A DNA stretch of 64,000 nt from Ursidibacter maritimus (GCF_009761395.1 NZ_LEKN01000036.1:1-64000), one strand, 5' to 3'; counted from the first letter of the stretch, positions 1 through 8,953 are shown. Translations and numbers: made by a program. Notes: generated by a model not told the origin, from the sequence alone.

Positions 1-102
1 AGCTTAATTCACCCAATCGCAATGGACGAAGGTTTACGTTTCGCGATTCGTGAAGGTGGCCGTACAGTAGGTGCTGGCGTTGTAGCGAAAATCATCAAAT
101 AG
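1..102 (+). CDS. tuf: Elongation factor Tu, 3' end only
   Basis: The first 33 codons of the window read as the C-terminal end of EF-Tu ([20 protein letters not shown], then [10 protein letters not shown]), part of beta-barrel domain 3. EF-Tu is the GTPase that delivers aminoacyl-tRNA to the ribosome. The 5' part lies outside the window. The stop codon TAG occupies 100-102, and its final G appears to be the first base of a group II intron (GTGCGAC, 102-108). If the intron splices out at 102/3485, the stop becomes TAA. Which of the usual two tuf copies this is cannot be told from the window. Confidence 0.95.
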   Translation, partial: SLIHPIAMDEGLRFAIREGGRTVGAGVVAKIIK

Positions 103-3100
103 TGCGACAAGTTGTCGTGCTTATGGCAATAACTCCTTATATATCAAGGAGTTATTGTTGAGAGTAAGTGGTATTCGTGCCACTTACTTTCGACTATTCT
201 GATAGCTCTAGGAGCTTGAAGGGTAGGCAGACCAAGAACGGAGCGTTGCTCAAGACTTGGTTCTAAGTTGGGAAAGATAATGTCCAACTTTATGCGGTAA
301 TAAGGTATGGTCTTCACTTTGACGTACTTAATTTCTTTTTAGGAATTAAGAAGAGTAAGAAAGCAAGATCCGTTATCGAAAGATATAACTACCGTTAGTC
401 GCCTGCATTATGTAGAGTGGCTTGGGTCAGATCCTAAACGTTAATATCGTCCATAAAGACTAATTGTCCAACCTACTATAAATAAAGTCCCAAAGGTTTT
501 CGGCATTCTGAGAAAAACCGACCATAAGAAAGTGGAATTTCTTATGATTGAATGTATCTTTTACGACTTATCTTTACATAGGGACGTTCCAAACAGGAAG
601 CACCCATTGTGGTTTGAGAATAATAACCACCCGTGAATGGCTTGCGGTAACAGCACGGCTATCTATCGGTTCAAATTTACCTAAGCTGTCATCTCATAAT
701 CTTACTTAACTCTGTGATAAATAGACATAATCCTCTATGTTTACAGCGGCATAGGTTCGATCTATCTGATGATAAGTGGTTGATTTACAATGTTATTCTA
801 GAAATGACAAAAGTAAGTTTTTAAAGCAATAGTAAGGGCTTATTTATTATCACTTAGTAAGTATGCGTAAGCTGTTATTACCATTGTTACAATCAATAAC
901 GTTGAAGATATATGCAGTACAACAAAATTGATGAGTGTAACCTGTTATGTAACTAGCAGTAACCTAGGGATAGTGCATTACTGGCAACGGTAATGTATGG
1001 AGCTTCCTGACAATGTACACCCCGAAAGGGTTATTGAAATCGTGAGAAGACAATAAGAAAGCATTAAACTACATAATGCTGAGTGGCTAGGTTGAGTGGA
1101 AAGATAAACGTAAGTGAACAGTTGATAAACTTCGTTAGATTTGAAGAGCCTACGGTAGTTATTGGCTCTAACCAAAAGGTATGCAGTGGGTTATTCCTTT
1201 TATTTGTGGGAATACGTTACCGAAACACTGTCGGAGAACAGACTGTATCTTCCCCACTCGTGTGGTGATAATGGAACTTGGTAAGCCTATATTTTCGCCT
1301 GAACAGGCAGGTAAAGCGTAAGTGATACTGTTGGAAATGTAGGTAAAAGAGGTTAGAGAAAGCGAACGTTGTGCTGTAATGGTGCAAATAGGGTATGAGA
1401 GATGACCTAACCCGAAAGGGTGCAGACTTCTAACTGGTCTTTCATCGCAAGATGTCTGACAATTCCTTAATGTTTGAACAGGGAATAAAAGAAAGCGAGC
1501 GTTGGCTTGCTGATTAGTAATAATCAAATAAACCAACGCAAGCACTCTTTATCCTTAATGATAAACCAAGAGTGTAAGTCTATTGGTAACGATAGCCACT
1601 CTTGAAGTGTCCAAACAGAAAGAGGAACTATCTATATACCAAGAAAACTTATCTCTTCACGGAGGTAAGTATGAAAGAGCAAACTCATCATACTAAGAAA
1701 TTAGTAGGCAGTCCAGCTCCAACGACCTCGCACATATCACAGTGGCATTATATCGATTGGTATAAGGTGAACAGGTATGTGAAAGGAATGCAGGTACGGA
1801 TTGCGAAGGCAACACAGGAAAGCGATTGGCGTAGGGTTAAAAACTTACAACGAATGCTGACCCACTCGTTTTATGCGAAAGCATTAGCAGTACGACGAGT
1901 GACTGAAAATAAAGGCAAACGAACCGCAGGTGTCGATAAAACGATTTGGGATACACCTAAATTGAAATGGCAAGCAATTAGTGAACTTTCAGGCAAAAAG
2001 TATAAGCCAAGCCCATTAAAGCGAGTGTTTATACCCAAAGCAAATGGAAAGAAACGCCCCTTGGGTATTCCAACGATGAGAGATAGAGCTATGCAAGCCT
2101 TGCACTTGTTGGGATTACAACCTGTTGCAGAAACCTTGGCTGATAAAAGCTCTTATGGATTTCGGATAAGCCGCTCAACGGCAGATGCGATTAACCATAT
2201 ACACAGTATTTTCTCTTTAAGGGGAGAAAAGAAATCAGCAGAATGGGTACTTGATGCAGATATACAGGGGTGTTTTGACCACATTAGCCACGATTGGCTT
2301 ATTAAGCATATTCCAATGAACAAACGGATATTGCGGAAGTGGCTAAAATCAGGTGTGGTTGAGTTCGGACAGTTAAAGGCAACGAAAGAAGGTACTCCAC
2401 AAGGGGGAATAATCTCGCCAACTTTAGCGAATATGGCACTAGACGGATTGGAAGCCTTGCTTGCTGAGCATTTTGGTAAAAAGCAAAGCAGGCAGATAAT
2501 CCGTAACAAAACCTATATGGTACGATATGCGGATGACTTTATTATTTCGGGAAGTTCGCAAGAAATACTGGAAGAAAAAGTGATTCCATTAGTTAAAGGT
2601 TTCTTGGCAGAGCGTGGCTTAACGCTATCCGAAACAAAAACTAAAATTGTACATATTGAGCAAGGATTTGACTTTTTAGGCTGGACAGTTCGACGGTTTA
2701 AACGGAAAGTACTTATCAAACCGAGTAAGAAAAATGTGGAAACATTTTACCGAAAAGTGAAAAAAGTATTGACCGAAATGCGTACTGCCAAGCAGTCTGA
2801 CATCATTAAAGTATTAAACCCAATGCTCAGGGGGTGGGCAAACTATCATAGACATATTGTTGCAAAAGCAACCTATAATCGAATGGATATGTTAATTTGG
2901 AAAGTCTTATGGAAATGGTGTCGCCGCCGTCATTCAAATAAAGGGAGACGTTGGATAAAAGAGAAATACTTTTGTACTACGGCAACTCGGAATTGGGTGT
3001 TTGGCACAGTAGATACTAATGAAAAAGGCGAACAATATCCTCTTGATTTGCTTTATTGTAGTGATACTAAGATAAAACGACATAAGAAAATAAAAACAGA

Positions 3101-3485
3101 TTACAATCCGTTTTTACCTGAATGGGAATTGTATAAAGAAGTTTTAAACCAATGTAGACTTTATGAAGAGCAATCTCATAGACAGCAATGGCAAGCTTTA
3201 TTCAAAGAACAGAAAGGGAAATGTATGTTATGTCAAGGTATAATTACAAAAGAAACAGGTTGGCACGACCATCATATTACCTATAGAGTATTAGGTGGTT
3301 CAGATAGCTTGAGTAACCGATGTTTGGTACACCCAACGTGTCATACGAAAATTCACGCTTTAAATTTGAAAGTGGTGAAGCCGACTACAATGTAGTTAAT
3401 AGAAAGGCTTGAGCTGTATGCAGAGAAATTTGCTTGTACAGTTCTTAGGGGGCTAGGTTGCAGTAATGCAATCTGGCTACCCGAT
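102..3485 (+). mobile_element. Group II intron inserted in the tuf stop codon
   Basis: The 5' end GTGCGAC fits the group II consensus GTGYG. A perfect 12-bp stem follows at 127-138/146-157, and a second at 163-190, as expected for domain I. The reverse transcriptase-maturase lies at 1671-3395, in the position of domain IV. The 34-nt segment at 3411-3444 (GAGCTGTATGCAGAG, then GTACAGTTC) fits domain V, and 3445-3485 fits domain VI, ending in CCGAT with the expected terminal AY. Joining 101 to 3486 gives AAA-TAA, so splicing restores a tuf stop and puts the tuf terminator about 30 bp behind it. The boundaries are inferred from consensus ends and may be off by a few bases. The RNA part ahead of the ORF (about 1.57 kb) is much longer than the several hundred bases usual for domains I-III. 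Confidence 0.85.
1671..3395 (+). CDS. ltrA-like: Group II intron reverse transcriptase/maturase with HNH endonuclease
   Basis: This 574-residue multifunctional intron protein supports splicing and retrohoming of the surrounding intron. Visible in order are an N-terminal RT-0/RT-1 region (RRVTENKGKRTAGVD), fingers motif (FIPKANGKKRPLGIPT), palm motif with the first Asp (VLDADIQGCFDHI), TPQGGIISP, and the catalytic YADD (MVRYADDFIISG). The thumb/maturase X domain follows (LRGWANYHRH). The C-terminal HNH nuclease has a CMLC pair, the HDHHITYRVLGG core and a CLVHPTCHTKIH end. The ATG at 1671 was chosen because GGAGG stands just upstream; an in-frame start at 1602 would add 23 unsupported residues. 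No frameshift or stop is visible, so the protein looks functional. The HNH-bearing type resembles chloroplast-like bacterial lineages, but the class is not certain. Confidence 0.93.
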   Translation: MKEQTHHTKKLVGSPAPTTSHISQWHYIDWYKVNRYVKGMQVRIAKATQESDWRRVKNLQRMLTHSFYAKALAVRRVTENKGKRTAGVDKTIWDTPKLKWQAISELSGKKYKPSPLKRVFIPKANGKKRPLGIPTMRDRAMQALHLLGLQPVAETLADKSSYGFRISRSTADAINHIHSIFSLRGEKKSAEWVLDADIQGCFDHISHDWLIKHIPMNKRILRKWLKSGVVEFGQLKATKEGTPQGGIISPTLANMALDGLEALLAEHFGKKQSRQIIRNKTYMVRYADDFIISGSSQEILEEKVIPLVKGFLAERGLTLSETKTKIVHIEQGFDFLGWTVRRFKRKVLIKPSKKNVETFYRKVKKVLTEMRTAKQSDIIKVLNPMLRGWANYHRHIVAKATYNRMDMLIWKVLWKWCRRRHSNKGRRWIKEKYFCTTATRNWVFGTVDTNEKGEQYPLDLLYCSDTKIKRHKKIKTDYNPFLPEWELYKEVLNQCRLYEEQSHRQQWQALFKEQKGKCMLCQGIITKETGWHDHHITYRVLGGSDSLSNRCLVHPTCHTKIHALNLKVVKPTTM

Positions 3486-3514
3486 ATTGATGTAGCAAAA
3501 GCGAATAAATAGAA

Positions 3515-3543
3515 GGCGTACCTTTGGGTACGCTTTTTTTTTT
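3515..3543 (+). terminator. Rho-independent terminator, probably of tuf
   Basis: The stem GCGTACC (3516-3522) pairs with GGTACGC (3527-3533) and is followed by a run of about nine T. It lies 30 bp behind the intron 3' end, which fits a tuf terminator displaced by the intron. Confidence 0.85.
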
Positions 3544-3666
3544 GCAAAAAATACTGAGAATCTTACCGCTTATTTTCTCAATAGATCTCAAATCGTTTCT
3601 TTTTAGTGTTAATTTATGTTCTAATAGCGACTATAAATTCATAACATTAGTATTAAGGTTTAATCT

Positions 3667-4668
3667 ATGTTAAGCGGTCTAATTATTGGGCTTTTACTTG
3701 GTTTTTTCTTACAACGTGGGCAATTCTGTTTCGTTTCGGGTTTCAGAAATCTTTACACCAAACGAGATATTACATTTCTGACTGCATTATTGATTGCAAT
3801 CTCTATTCAATCTGTCGGTTTTTTCTTGTTAGCGAATTTAGAACAGATTACTCTTCCAAATACTCAACTTCCATTGATCGCAACTATTCTCGGTGCATTT
3901 ATTTTTGGGATTGGAATGGTATTGTCGAATTGTTGTGCAAGTGGAGGCTGGTTTAGAACAGGTGAAGGGGCAATGGGAAGTTTAGTTGCACTAGTCTGTT
4001 TTAGCATTACAATGGCAGCAACCCAAACAGGAGCGTTAAAGCATTGGATTTCCCCTTTACTACTTGAAACGATTGCTTTAGACAACATTCATCTTACTCT
4101 ACAAATTTCTCCTTGGTATCTAGTCGCATTACTACTTTGTATTACTCTGACTCTCGTTATTCTCCATTTTCGTCAAGCAAAAACAACGCAGGGAACTCAA
4201 CAAGCGGTCAGTTTTCAACTACTTTTTACAAAAACTTGGCATCCTTTTTTAACGGCGGTGTTCATCGGGCTACTTGGTATTGTAGCGTGGGTGTTTAGTG
4301 CTGAGACTGGACGTAATTATGGTTTTGGGGTTGCTGTACCTAGTGCAAATGTTATCCAATATATTGTAATTGGGCAACAACGCTATTTGAATTGGGGAAG
4401 CTATTTTGTATTAGGGATATTATTAGGTTCATTTTTAACCGCTAAATTATCGGGTAGTTTCGAGTTAAGAATGCCTGATGCTCGGGAAATTATTCGCAGA
4501 ATTTTAGGCGGAATTACGATGGGGATTGGGGCCGCTTTAGCAGGTGGTTGTACGATTACCAACTCTTTAGTTTCCACCGCTTATTTCTCTTGGCAAGGTT
4601 GGTTGGCTACCCTAATGTTTATTTTAGGCAGTTGGTTTGCCACTAAATTTATACGCACTCGTTTTTAG
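3667..4668 (+). CDS. YeeE/YedE-family sulfur (thiosulfate) transporter
   Basis: This 333-residue inner-membrane protein is hydrophobic almost throughout. It contains the conserved cysteine motifs of the YeeE/YedE (TsuA-like) family: RGQFCF (Cys21), SNCCASGGWFRTGEG (Cys89, Cys90) and AGGCTITNSL (Cys295). Characterised family members pass thiosulfate across the membrane through a cysteine-lined path, so uptake of thiosulfate or a related sulfur compound is the likely role. The gene begins 124 bp after the tuf terminator and is followed after 9 bp by a rhodanese gene, with a second one behind it. The three read as one operon for periplasmic sulfur handling. The start ATG has a weak AAGG upstream. 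The exact substrate is inferred from the family. Confidence 0.85.
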   Translation: MLSGLIIGLLLGFFLQRGQFCFVSGFRNLYTKRDITFLTALLIAISIQSVGFFLLANLEQITLPNTQLPLIATILGAFIFGIGMVLSNCCASGGWFRTGEGAMGSLVALVCFSITMAATQTGALKHWISPLLLETIALDNIHLTLQISPWYLVALLLCITLTLVILHFRQAKTTQGTQQAVSFQLLFTKTWHPFLTAVFIGLLGIVAWVFSAETGRNYGFGVAVPSANVIQYIVIGQQRYLNWGSYFVLGILLGSFLTAKLSGSFELRMPDAREIIRRILGGITMGIGAALAGGCTITNSLVSTAYFSWQGWLATLMFILGSWFATKFIRTRF

Positions 4669-4677
4669 GTTAAATAG

Positions 4678-6060
4678 ATGAAGTCCATAAAATCCTTACT
4701 CTGTTGTTTACTCTGTTTTTCTCTTACAGCTTGCGATGAACAGCATACGATTAAAGAGATTGATACACCCACACTTTTGGCAAATTTAGACAATCCCGAC
4801 ATTGTGATTATTGATGCAAGGGAAGATAGTCTTTATAACGGTTTTAAAGAACCATACGCTAAACGTGGCGGGCATATTAAAGGGGCAATTCAATTTCGTT
4901 GTAATTGGTTTGAACGGATTGAAGCCAGCAAGTTTGAGCAATTTGCTACCCAAAAGGGAATAACCAAACAGAAGAAACTCGTTATTTATGATACTGATCC
5001 TGAAAGTTTAGCTTGTATCAGTGCCGAATTTGCAGCAAAAGGTTATCAAGTTCAATTATTTAAAGAGTTTGTCAGCTATGCGAATGTAGATGACTATCCA
5101 ATGGCATTTTTCCCGAATTTCCAATATAGCGTTTCACCGAAATGGCTAAATCAACTCCTTAAAGGCGAAAAGCCGGAAAGTTACCATAATCAGCAATTTA
5201 TGTTATTTGAAGTCTCTTGGGGAGAGTTAGGTAAAGCGAAATTTTATACTCAGCATATTACTGGCGCTTATCACTTTGATACTAATTGGGTGGAAGATTC
5301 CGCACCTATTTGGAATTTATCCGATCCGAAGATTATTGAACAAAATTTACTAAAAAATGGCATTACCAAAGATAAAACTATCGTGCTGTATTCAGATAAC
5401 CCACTGGCCGCTTATCGTATCTTCTGGGTACTAAGATGGGCTGGGGTAGAAGATGTTCGAGTATTAAATGGTAATCTTTCAACTTGGATGGACGAAGGGT
5501 TTGCCACAGAAACTAAGGTTAATATACCACAGCCTGAAACCCGTTTTGGTGCAGTTATTCCTGCTAATCCACAAATCAATATTGCTTTACCACAACAAGC
5601 ATTTCAGCAACAACAAAATGGCTTAAAGCTAATTAGTAGTCGGACTTGGGAAGAATATATTGGTGAGCAAAGTGGTGATGATGCAATTCATAACACCGGC
5701 GAGCCACTAGGAGCAATTTGGGGATTTGCTGGCTCTGCCCCTTCGAATATGGCAGATTTTTATGATCCTGATGACACACTACGCAACCCAAAAGAAATTG
5801 TTGAATTATGGAAATCTCAGCAAATTTATGCAACGGATCATCTGGCTTTCTATTGTGGAACAGGCTGGAGAGCATCTGTTCCTTGGTTTATTACCCAACT
5901 ACTCGCTTGGGAAAATAGTGCCGTCTATGACGGTGGTTGGAATGCTTGGCAAATGGAACCTCATTTGCCAGTACAAAAAGGTAGCATCGGGAAAATGAAA
6001 CCCGATGCGAAAAATGACTCAGGCAGATTGCTGAAAAAAAGCAATTCTTGTCGTGGTTAA
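4678..6060 (+). CDS. Three-domain rhodanese lipoprotein, YnjE-like (copy 1)
   Basis: The 460-residue product is a putative periplasmic sulfurtransferase that moves sulfur from thiosulfate to an acceptor through a cysteine persulfide. The N-terminus is a lipoprotein signal (lipobox LTAC, lipidated Cys19). Asp at +2 predicts retention in the inner membrane by the E. coli Lol rule. Three rhodanese modules follow, as in E. coli YnjE. Only the third has the active-site loop (FYCGTGWRAS, Cys393). The first two have Asp (IYDTDPE) and Ser (LYSDNP) at the catalytic position. The gene follows the YeeE-type transporter by 9 bp and precedes a paralogue by 25 bp. Its C-terminal tail after NDSG is about 11 residues longer than in copy 2, which may reflect a shifted or lost stop. 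Confidence 0.87.
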   Translation: MKSIKSLLCCLLCFSLTACDEQHTIKEIDTPTLLANLDNPDIVIIDAREDSLYNGFKEPYAKRGGHIKGAIQFRCNWFERIEASKFEQFATQKGITKQKKLVIYDTDPESLACISAEFAAKGYQVQLFKEFVSYANVDDYPMAFFPNFQYSVSPKWLNQLLKGEKPESYHNQQFMLFEVSWGELGKAKFYTQHITGAYHFDTNWVEDSAPIWNLSDPKIIEQNLLKNGITKDKTIVLYSDNPLAAYRIFWVLRWAGVEDVRVLNGNLSTWMDEGFATETKVNIPQPETRFGAVIPANPQINIALPQQAFQQQQNGLKLISSRTWEEYIGEQSGDDAIHNTGEPLGAIWGFAGSAPSNMADFYDPDDTLRNPKEIVELWKSQQIYATDHLAFYCGTGWRASVPWFITQLLAWENSAVYDGGWNAWQMEPHLPVQKGSIGKMKPDAKNDSGRLLKKSNSCRG

Positions 6061-6085
6061 TTTCTCTTATGTATAAGGAAACACA

Positions 6086-7435
6086 ATGAAACTTAATAAA
6101 CCGCTACTTGCAATCACAATAACAATGGCGTTGGCTGCGTGTGATGATAAATCTGTTAAAACAATTTCAATCACCGATTTAGTAAAAAACATTGATAACC
6201 CAGACTATGTGATTATTGATGGACGACACGATAGCTTATACAACGGTTTTAAAGAAAAAAATGCTAAACGTGGTGGGCATATCAAGGGGGCAGTACAATT
6301 CAGCTGTGACTGGCTACCGCATATTGCCGATGATAAGTTTGAAAGTTTTGCCAAAAATAAAGGATTAGATAAGGCTAAAACTTTAGTCTTTTACGATTCT
6401 GATCCTAAGCAGTTAGATTGCTTAGCAAATAAATTTGCTGAAAAAGGTTATAAAGTCCAAGTTTTTAAAGATTATATGGATTATGCAAATGGTGATTATC
6501 CATTAGAGAATTTTGAACATTTTGCTTATAGTGTTTCACCGCAATGGATCAACAGCTTAATTCAAGGTGAAAAACCAGAAACCTATCATAATGATAAATT
6601 TATGATTTTTAATGTGGCTTGGGGAGATATTGCTCAAGCAGATTCTTATAAACAACATATCCCGGGTGCATATCATTTCAATACAGACTGGATAGAAAAT
6701 GACCCTGTTTGGAATTTATCTGATCCTAAAGTGATTGAACAAAATCTATTAAAGAATGGTATATCCAAGGATAAAACTATTGTGCTTTACTCCAACAACC
6801 AATTAGCCGCTTATCGTGTGTTTTGGGCGTTGAAATGGGCGGGAGTAGAAGATGTTCGTGTACTAAATGGTAATTTAGAGAGCTGGACAAAAGCAGGCTT
6901 TACCACAGAAAGTACAGTAAATACCCCTGAAGCTGTTAGTGAGTTTGGTGCAACTATTCCGCAAAACCCACAATATAATATCTCAATGCCACAAGATGCG
7001 ATCAACCGTCAAAAGCAAGGGCTAAAACTTGTTAGTAACCGAGCGTGGAATGAATATGTCGGTAAAACCAGTGGTTATGATTATATCCCAGGAAAAGGCG
7101 AGCCAGCAGGAGCAATTTGGGGATTCGCAGGTACGGATTCATCGAATATGGCAGATTATTACGATGTTGATGACACATTGCGTAATCCAAAAGAAATTTT
7201 TGCTTTATGGAAGGAACAAGGAATCAATCAGGGAGATCAACTTGCGTTCTATTGCGGTACTGGTTGGCGTGCGGGTGTTTCTTGGTTTATAACTCAGCTT
7301 GCGGGTTGGAACGATACTTACGTTTATGACGGTGGCTGGAATGCGTGGCAGATGGATTCTATATTTCCTGTACAAAAAGGTGCTCCTAATAATATGCAGC
7401 AACCAGATGCTAGAAATGACTCGGGTAAGCAGTAA
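6086..7435 (+). CDS. Three-domain rhodanese lipoprotein, YnjE-like (copy 2)
   Basis: This 449-residue paralogue of the gene just upstream shares long identical blocks with it (DDTLRNPKEI, FYCGTGWRA, VYDGGWNAWQM). It also starts with a lipoprotein signal (LAAC, Cys19) followed by Asp at +2, so an inner-membrane anchor facing the periplasm is predicted. The single catalytic cysteine is Cys390 in the third rhodanese domain; domains 1 and 2 carry Asp and Ser instead. A good ribosome site (ATAAGGAAAC) precedes the ATG. The tandem copies probably arose by duplication. Whether they act on different acceptors or form a relay cannot be told from the sequence. The gene ends the operon, and a bidirectional terminator follows. 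Confidence 0.87.
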   Translation: MKLNKPLLAITITMALAACDDKSVKTISITDLVKNIDNPDYVIIDGRHDSLYNGFKEKNAKRGGHIKGAVQFSCDWLPHIADDKFESFAKNKGLDKAKTLVFYDSDPKQLDCLANKFAEKGYKVQVFKDYMDYANGDYPLENFEHFAYSVSPQWINSLIQGEKPETYHNDKFMIFNVAWGDIAQADSYKQHIPGAYHFNTDWIENDPVWNLSDPKVIEQNLLKNGISKDKTIVLYSNNQLAAYRVFWALKWAGVEDVRVLNGNLESWTKAGFTTESTVNTPEAVSEFGATIPQNPQYNISMPQDAINRQKQGLKLVSNRAWNEYVGKTSGYDYIPGKGEPAGAIWGFAGTDSSNMADYYDVDDTLRNPKEIFALWKEQGINQGDQLAFYCGTGWRAGVSWFITQLAGWNDTYVYDGGWNAWQMDSIFPVQKGAPNNMQQPDARNDSGKQ

Positions 7436-7472
7436 TTGATTAAGAGTTAATCAGTACAAAATAACGATACAG

Positions 7473-7507
7473 AAATGCACCAATGTTTAATTTCTTGGTG
7501 CATTTTT
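7473..7507. terminator. Bidirectional terminator between the rhodanese operon and mobAB
   Basis: AAATGCACCAA (7473-7483) pairs perfectly with TTGGTGCATTT (7495-7505), with T-rich ends on both strands. It serves the plus-strand rhodanese operon and the minus-strand mobAB gene, which converge here. Confidence 0.85.
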
Positions 7508-7508
7508 A

Positions 7509-8603
7509 CTATTTATCGTGCAGATAACTACAAATAAAGCCAGCGATCTGCTCTACATTATTGATGTCCAAAGCGTTCTCTCTTTCAATAGGGTAATCTG
7601 TAGCGGTGGCAATAGTGAAATTGTCTATTTCAGGTAGCGGTTTTGCTATGCCTTTACGATGTAATTGGATTTTAGGTAGTTGCTCGTGTTTAAACCCTTC
7701 CACCAAAATCAGATCAAGCTCCTTATCTGCAAATTGTGCAACTAAGGTTTCAAACGATGCCATTGTTTGTGTTTCCGTCATTAACGCCCAACGTTGCTCA
7801 CAAGCAATCATTGTTGGATTTGCTCCAGCTTGGCGTAAGCGATAGCTATCTTTTCCTGCTTTATCAATATCAACATTATGATGGGAATGTTTAATTAACC
7901 CAACTTTCAACCCCTTTTCTGAAAGACGTGGAATTAACTTTTCTAGCAACGTAGTTTTCCCAGTACCGCTATATCCTGTGATTGCCAAAATAGGTTTTTT
8001 GCAAAAATAATGTGAGATCTGACCGCTTGCTAACTGTTCAGCGCAATTAAAATTTTGGAATGACTCTGGCTGTTCAGAAAAATCAACAGCGACATAACGC
8101 TGTGAGTGGAAAAATTGGAGTACTCTACGTTCGCCACAAGCGAGATAGTTTGTTAGGCAAGGTAAAATAGAACGATGTAATAAACAAAATGTCGGGTGAG
8201 CTCGTTCGCCATCGTGTGCGTAGGCAATTTGTGCTTGATTAATGCGTAATGCTGTGGTGAGCTTTTGGCATAAATTCAGCGGTACAAAAGGACTATCACA
8301 AGGGACAAATAGCAAATATTCACTCTCGATTTGCTCAAATCCCGACAACATACCACTCAATGGACCTTGGAAGTCGTTTAATTTATCGGAATAGTAAGGA
8401 ATAGTTGGGTATTTTTGAGCATATTCGTGATGCAAGCGGTTTATATTCAAGAAAATTTTGCAAGTTTGGGGTTCAAGACGTTCAATAATATGGGAAATTA
8501 AGGCTTTGCCAGCAAAATGTTGCAAGCCCTTTTCTACGCCGTTAAAGCGGCGTGCAAGCCCCCCAGAAAGAATAACTGCTGCGATATTATTTATTTCTGC
8601 CAT
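7509..8603 (-). CDS. mobAB: MobA-MobB fusion, molybdenum cofactor guanylyltransferase and GTP-binding adaptor
   Basis: The 364-residue protein joins two enzymes of molybdopterin guanine dinucleotide synthesis that are separate genes in E. coli. Residues 1 to about 195 are MobA, which attaches GMP to molybdopterin; the signature AAVILSGGLARRFNGVEKG and the metal-site PCDSPFVP are visible. From about residue 208 the MobB P-loop domain follows (ITGYSGTGKTT, LILVEGFKHE). The linker (LASGQISHYFCKK) is encoded by an uptake signal sequence with its T-tract, which would normally lie between genes. The ATG at 8603 was chosen from the MobA alignment and AGGAC just upstream; the longer reading adds 21 residues without support. 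The mob-yihD-dsbA neighbourhood matches E. coli. Confidence 0.9.
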   Translation of the reverse strand: MAEINNIAAVILSGGLARRFNGVEKGLQHFAGKALISHIIERLEPQTCKIFLNINRLHHEYAQKYPTIPYYSDKLNDFQGPLSGMLSGFEQIESEYLLFVPCDSPFVPLNLCQKLTTALRINQAQIAYAHDGERAHPTFCLLHRSILPCLTNYLACGERRVLQFFHSQRYVAVDFSEQPESFQNFNCAEQLASGQISHYFCKKPILAITGYSGTGKTTLLEKLIPRLSEKGLKVGLIKHSHHNVDIDKAGKDSYRLRQAGANPTMIACEQRWALMTETQTMASFETLVAQFADKELDLILVEGFKHEQLPKIQLHRKGIAKPLPEIDNFTIATATDYPIERENALDINNVEQIAGFICSYLHDK

Positions 8604-8683
8604 TTTTCGTCCTTTTTTTGCAAAATAGTGATGAAAAGTATATGATTTCACCCAATTTTTCCACATTTTTTTAGGGTTTTAAG

Positions 8684-8953
8684 ATGAAATGTAAACGTTT
8701 AGAAGAAGTCCTTGAATTATTAGGCGAACATTGGCGTAAAGAGCCAGATTTACATCTATTGGATCTGCTCCACAAGATTGCTGAAGAAGTTGGTGAGTCA
8801 AACAATTTAGATGCGTTGCGAGATGAAGTGCTCATTTATCAACTTAAAATGCGTGGTAAAGATAAATCAGAAGTGATCCCTGGGCTTAAAAAAGATTATG
8901 AAGATGATTTTAAAACCGCATTATTAAAAGCACGTGGAATTTTAAGTGAGTAA
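8684..8953 (+). CDS. yihD: YihD family protein
   Basis: This 89-residue charged, mostly helical cytoplasmic protein matches the YihD (DUF1040) family across its length: [17 protein letters not shown] at the start, and [20 protein letters not shown] in the middle. The function of the family is not established. It is divergent from mobAB and lies upstream of dsbA, as in E. coli, where a kinase gene (srkA) stands between yihD and dsbA; that gene is absent here. Confidence 0.88.
   Translation: MKCKRLEEVLELLGEHWRKEPDLHLLDLLHKIAEEVGESNNLDALRDEVLIYQLKMRGKDKSEVIPGLKKDYEDDFKTALLKARGILSE

Noticed and set aside
127-157. Perfect 12-bp hairpin behind tuf as the tuf terminator
   Set aside because: No T-run follows, it lies inside the intron, and a proper terminator exists at 3515-3543.
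978-1545. Short open frames within the intron 5' region
   Set aside because: No ribosome sites and no protein-like composition; the region is better explained as structured intron RNA.
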